Shown in pieces: positions 14,845 to 16,944 of a DNA stretch of 16,944 nt; within the stretch, counting starts at the first letter, position 1; each line of letters starts with the position of its first letter. This DNA comes from JAKFXL01 sp947085765 (GTDB taxonomy: Bacteria; Pseudomonadota; Gammaproteobacteria; Tenderiales; Tenderiaceae). Under the pieces are notes generated by a model. It saw only the letters and a program-made list of their open reading frames with translations. It did not search any database and was not told the DNA's origin. The stretch lies in contig CAMTXZ010000101.1 in the NCBI GenBank assembly GCA_947085765.1, forward strand, positions 1 to 16,944. The letters run 5' to 3'. The position numbers and the translations under genes are program-made.

Positions 14845-15381
14845 ATGGTAAAGAAGACAATCAAGAAGAGAGTGGCAGCCAAGGCTAAGGTTAAGACCGG
14901 ACGTGGTCGTAAGCCTGGCGTTCCTGTTGCTAAGCTTTTGAGTGAGGCAGCGATCAACCCAATTCATGCCAAGGCGCTGGCAGCTGCATCAAAAATCGCC
15001 AAAAACGAAGATCGTGCCGCTGCCGCTATGGCAAAGGTCGTTGCTCAGAAGACAGCGGCTGACGCTCGTCTGAAGGCGGCCGTTGCAACTGCCAAGACTA
15101 AAAAGACCGCAGCTGCTAAAAATGCTGTTGTTAAGGCGCGTGCTGCAAAAGCTGCAACAACTGCCTCACTTAAGGCTGCCAAGGCTAATCTGGCCTCTGC
15201 CAAAGCTGAGATCAAGGCTGCGGTAGCAGATGTGAACTCTGCCAAGAAGAGAGAAGTACTCAAGCAGAAAGCTGTTGCTGCCTTTACCGCAAAATGGGAA
15301 AAAACATACGACGGTAAAGCCAAGAAGAAACGTGTTGTTCGTCGTAAGGCGCGTAGTGCAAAAGCTACTGCTGCCGTCTGA
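14845..15381 (+). CDS. Histone-H1-like Lys/Ala-rich basic protein
   Basis: 178 residues made almost wholly of Ala, Lys, Val, Thr and Arg. The N-terminus (about 1-30) is very basic and contains TGRGRKPGVP, which resembles an AT-hook core. Residues about 45-150 form long Ala/Lys-rich helix-prone repeats such as KAAVATAKTKKTAAAKNA. KWEKTYDGKAKKKR leads to a second basic tail. Such proteins are called histone-H1-like in bacteria and are thought to bind and compact DNA. There is no enzyme motif. The second ATG, at 14845, is chosen because GGAG lies nine bases upstream; the ATG at 14830 would include that site. Codon use is normal, so it is probably a real and well expressed protein. Low-complexity composition makes family assignment uncertain. 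Confidence 0.82.
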   Translation: MVKKTIKKRVAAKAKVKTGRGRKPGVPVAKLLSEAAINPIHAKALAAASKIAKNEDRAAAAMAKVVAQKTAADARLKAAVATAKTKKTAAAKNAVVKARAAKAATTASLKAAKANLASAKAEIKAAVADVNSAKKREVLKQKAVAAFTAKWEKTYDGKAKKKRVVRRKARSAKATAAV

Positions 15382-15404
15382 TTTTACTCTTCAGGTAGTA
15401 AATA

Positions 15405-15430
15405 AAGGCCCGCATCTTGCGGGCCTTTTT
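15405..15430 (+). terminator. Intrinsic terminator after the H1-like gene
   Basis: The stem GGCCCGC-ATCTT-GCGGGCC (15407-15425) is flanked by A on the left and followed by TTTTTG. It lies 25 nt after the stop. It is a classic terminator, so the H1-like gene appears to be its own unit and maf-rng must have another promoter in 15431-15494. Confidence 0.92.
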
Positions 15431-15494
15431 GTTTGGTGGCGTACGCTGTAGTCGGCGATTGCCCTTTGTGCTCTGGACTAGTATCTTGCCTGCT

Positions 15495-16100
15495 ATGAAA
15501 AAACCGCTGCTCTGTTTGGGATCTGCCTCGCCACGGCGACATGAGCTGTTACATCAGATTTCTGTCGCGCACACTGTTCGGAGCGTCAGTATTGATGAAA
15601 CTCCGCGGCTTAATGAGGCGCCGGAACTCTATGTTTTACGGATGGCGCTGGAGAAGGGGCGTGCGGTATTGGCCCAGACTGACTTGCAACATGGTGGGTT
15701 GCCGGTGCTGGCTGCCGATACGGTAGTGGTGGCTGGAGCGGTAATTCTGGGTAAGCCATCTGATGAGACCGATGCCCTGGCGATGTTGCGGCGACTAAGC
15801 GGGAGACGTCATCAGGTGCTCACGGCAGTTGCTTTGCTGGAACCGAATCGTGAAGCAACCTGTCTGAGCGTTAGTCATGTTGAGTTTCGCACCCTCAGCG
15901 AGGCGGAGATGTTGGCCTACTGGCGAACCGGCGAACCCGCCGATAAAGCGGGTGGTTATGGCATTCAGGGGTATGCTGCTACCTTCATGAAAAATCTTGA
16001 AGGGAGCTTTTCCGGGGTGATGGGGTTGCCGCTGTTTGAAACGGCACAGCTGTTACGCGAATTTGGAATTGATGTTTGTGAGGCCTGTTGGCCCGGATGA
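15495..16100 (+). CDS. maf: Maf-family nucleotide pyrophosphatase (YhdE-like)
   Basis: 201 residues. It hydrolyses non-canonical or excess nucleoside triphosphates; the closest E. coli relative is YhdE, which acts on dTTP and UTP. The entry motif LGSASPRRHELL places S12, R14 and R15 in the substrate loop. D75 in LAADTVVV is the conserved general acid/base. GKP, then SGRRHQVLTAVAL, and GEPADKAGGYGIQG with D150 and K151 complete the site. ADTVV and the DKAG-GYGIQG form fit the dTTPase/UTPase subgroup. The ATG at 15495 starts just before the first strand; the longer frame upstream covers the terminator and is rejected. Its stop overlaps a possible rng start. Confidence 0.95.
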   Translation: MKKPLLCLGSASPRRHELLHQISVAHTVRSVSIDETPRLNEAPELYVLRMALEKGRAVLAQTDLQHGGLPVLAADTVVVAGAVILGKPSDETDALAMLRRLSGRRHQVLTAVALLEPNREATCLSVSHVEFRTLSEAEMLAYWRTGEPADKAGGYGIQGYAATFMKNLEGSFSGVMGLPLFETAQLLREFGIDVCEACWPG

Positions 16101-16108
16101 AAAGTCAT

Positions 16109-16944
16109 ATGTCGGTTGAAATACTAATGAACGTGACGCCACAGGAGACCCGTGTGGCGGTGGTGGAGAACGGTGTGTTGCAGGAGGTGATCGTCGAGCG
16201 CGAACGCCGTCGCGGCCTAGTAGGGAATATTTATAAAGGCAAGGTATCGCGGGTATTGCCCGGCATGCAGGCCGCTTTTATTGATATCGGCTTGGAACGC
16301 GCCGCCTTTTTGCACGCCTCTGATGTCACGCAGCTGTCCGATGGTGATGGCGATGAGCCCACTGCCGAGCAGGGAAAAAACGACAACATTACCCAGCTGT
16401 TGCGCGAAGGGCAGCAGCTGTTGGTGCAGGTGATCAAGGATCCTATTGGCACCAAAGGCGCACGTCTGACGACTCACATCACTATTCCGTCACGGTTTCT
16501 GGTCTTCACCCCAAATGTTTTTCACGTCGGGATCTCACTCAAGATCGATGAAGAGGCCGAGCGCCAGCGCCTCAGGGATGTATTGGCGACGATGATGGAA
16601 GGCAGCAGTGGTGGTTACATTGCCCGCACCGTGGCGGAGGGGGCGAGCATCGAGTCGATTCGTGCCGATACCGATTTTCTGCGCAAACTCTGGGATTCGG
16701 TGCGGGAACGCGCCGCCACCGCCAAGGCCGGTGAGATCGTTCATGAAGACCTGCCTCTGGTGCTGCGTACCCTGCGCGACGTGGTGGATGATGAGGTAGA
16801 GAAGATTCGTATCGATTCGCGCAGCACCACCCGCCGGGTCATCGATTTTGCCGAACGTTTTATGCCAGAGGTGGCTGGCAAGGTTGAACACTATCCGGGC
16901 GAACGCCCGATCTTCGATCTTTACGCGGTTGAGGATGAGATTCA
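16109..16944 (+). CDS. rng: Ribonuclease G (3' end outside window)
   Basis: 278 residues are visible, with the frame still open at the window end. RNase G is the shorter relative of RNase E, a single-strand endonuclease that matures the 5' end of 16S rRNA and degrades mRNAs. The N-terminus EILMNVTPQETRVAVVENG matches. GNIYKGKVSRVLPGMQAAFIDIG begins the S1 RNA-binding domain, and VQVIKDPIGTKGARLTTHI ends it. The visible part closes with HYPGERPIFDLYAVEDEI, as in Rng. The catalytic Asp pair would come later and is not seen. The ATG at 16109 aligns with the family. An ATG at 16097, four residues earlier, overlaps the maf stop as ATGA and may be used instead; either way maf and rng are coupled. 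Confidence 0.95.
   Translation, partial: MSVEILMNVTPQETRVAVVENGVLQEVIVERERRRGLVGNIYKGKVSRVLPGMQAAFIDIGLERAAFLHASDVTQLSDGDGDEPTAEQGKNDNITQLLREGQQLLVQVIKDPIGTKGARLTTHITIPSRFLVFTPNVFHVGISLKIDEEAERQRLRDVLATMMEGSSGGYIARTVAEGASIESIRADTDFLRKLWDSVRERAATAKAGEIVHEDLPLVLRTLRDVVDDEVEKIRIDSRSTTRRVIDFAERFMPEVAGKVEHYPGERPIFDLYAVEDEI

Overview
The window comes from a diderm gammaproteobacterium. The block ybeL-like / leuS / lptE / holA and the block nadD / rsfS / rlmH match the order around leuS in Escherichia coli. LptE also implies an LPS-containing outer membrane, and maf-rng after rlmH is a common gammaproteobacterial arrangement. The genus cannot be told from the sequence. Most of the DNA is moderately GC-rich; mrr and the leader of the histone-H1-like gene look clearly richer in A/T.

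Left region (1-3388, all minus strand): a tight zinc-ribbon (YbeL family) - CHAD domain - orphan ParA ATPase operon with overlapping genes, followed by a pyruvate-kinase-like gene that runs off the left edge. CHAD domains bind polyphosphate and ParA proteins position cargo, so this operon is the best candidate here for an undescribed system. That link is inference.

Middle region (3524-8973, plus strand): leuS, lptE and holA form an overlapping or closely packed operon (leucyl-tRNA synthetase, LPS-assembly lipoprotein, DNA polymerase III delta subunit). A REP-like palindrome pair lies across the lptE start. A 354-nt gap then holds a yybP-ykoY manganese riboswitch and an intrinsic terminator in front of an alx/TerC membrane protein, which ends at its own terminator.

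Inserted region (9119-11388): a TrmH-family RNA methyltransferase, a MarC-family (YchE-like) membrane protein and a solitary Mrr-type restriction endonuclease. Together with alx and proA these separate holA from nadD, which are neighbours in E. coli.

Right region (11538-16944): proA (proline synthesis), nadD (NAD synthesis), rsfS (ribosome silencing) and rlmH (23S rRNA methylation) run in series. A long inverted repeat fills the proA-nadD gap. A 452-nt AT-rich spacer and a Lys/Ala-rich histone-H1-like gene with its own terminator follow. The window ends with maf and the 5' part of rng (RNase G). No rRNA, tRNA, CRISPR array, transposase or prophage gene was seen.
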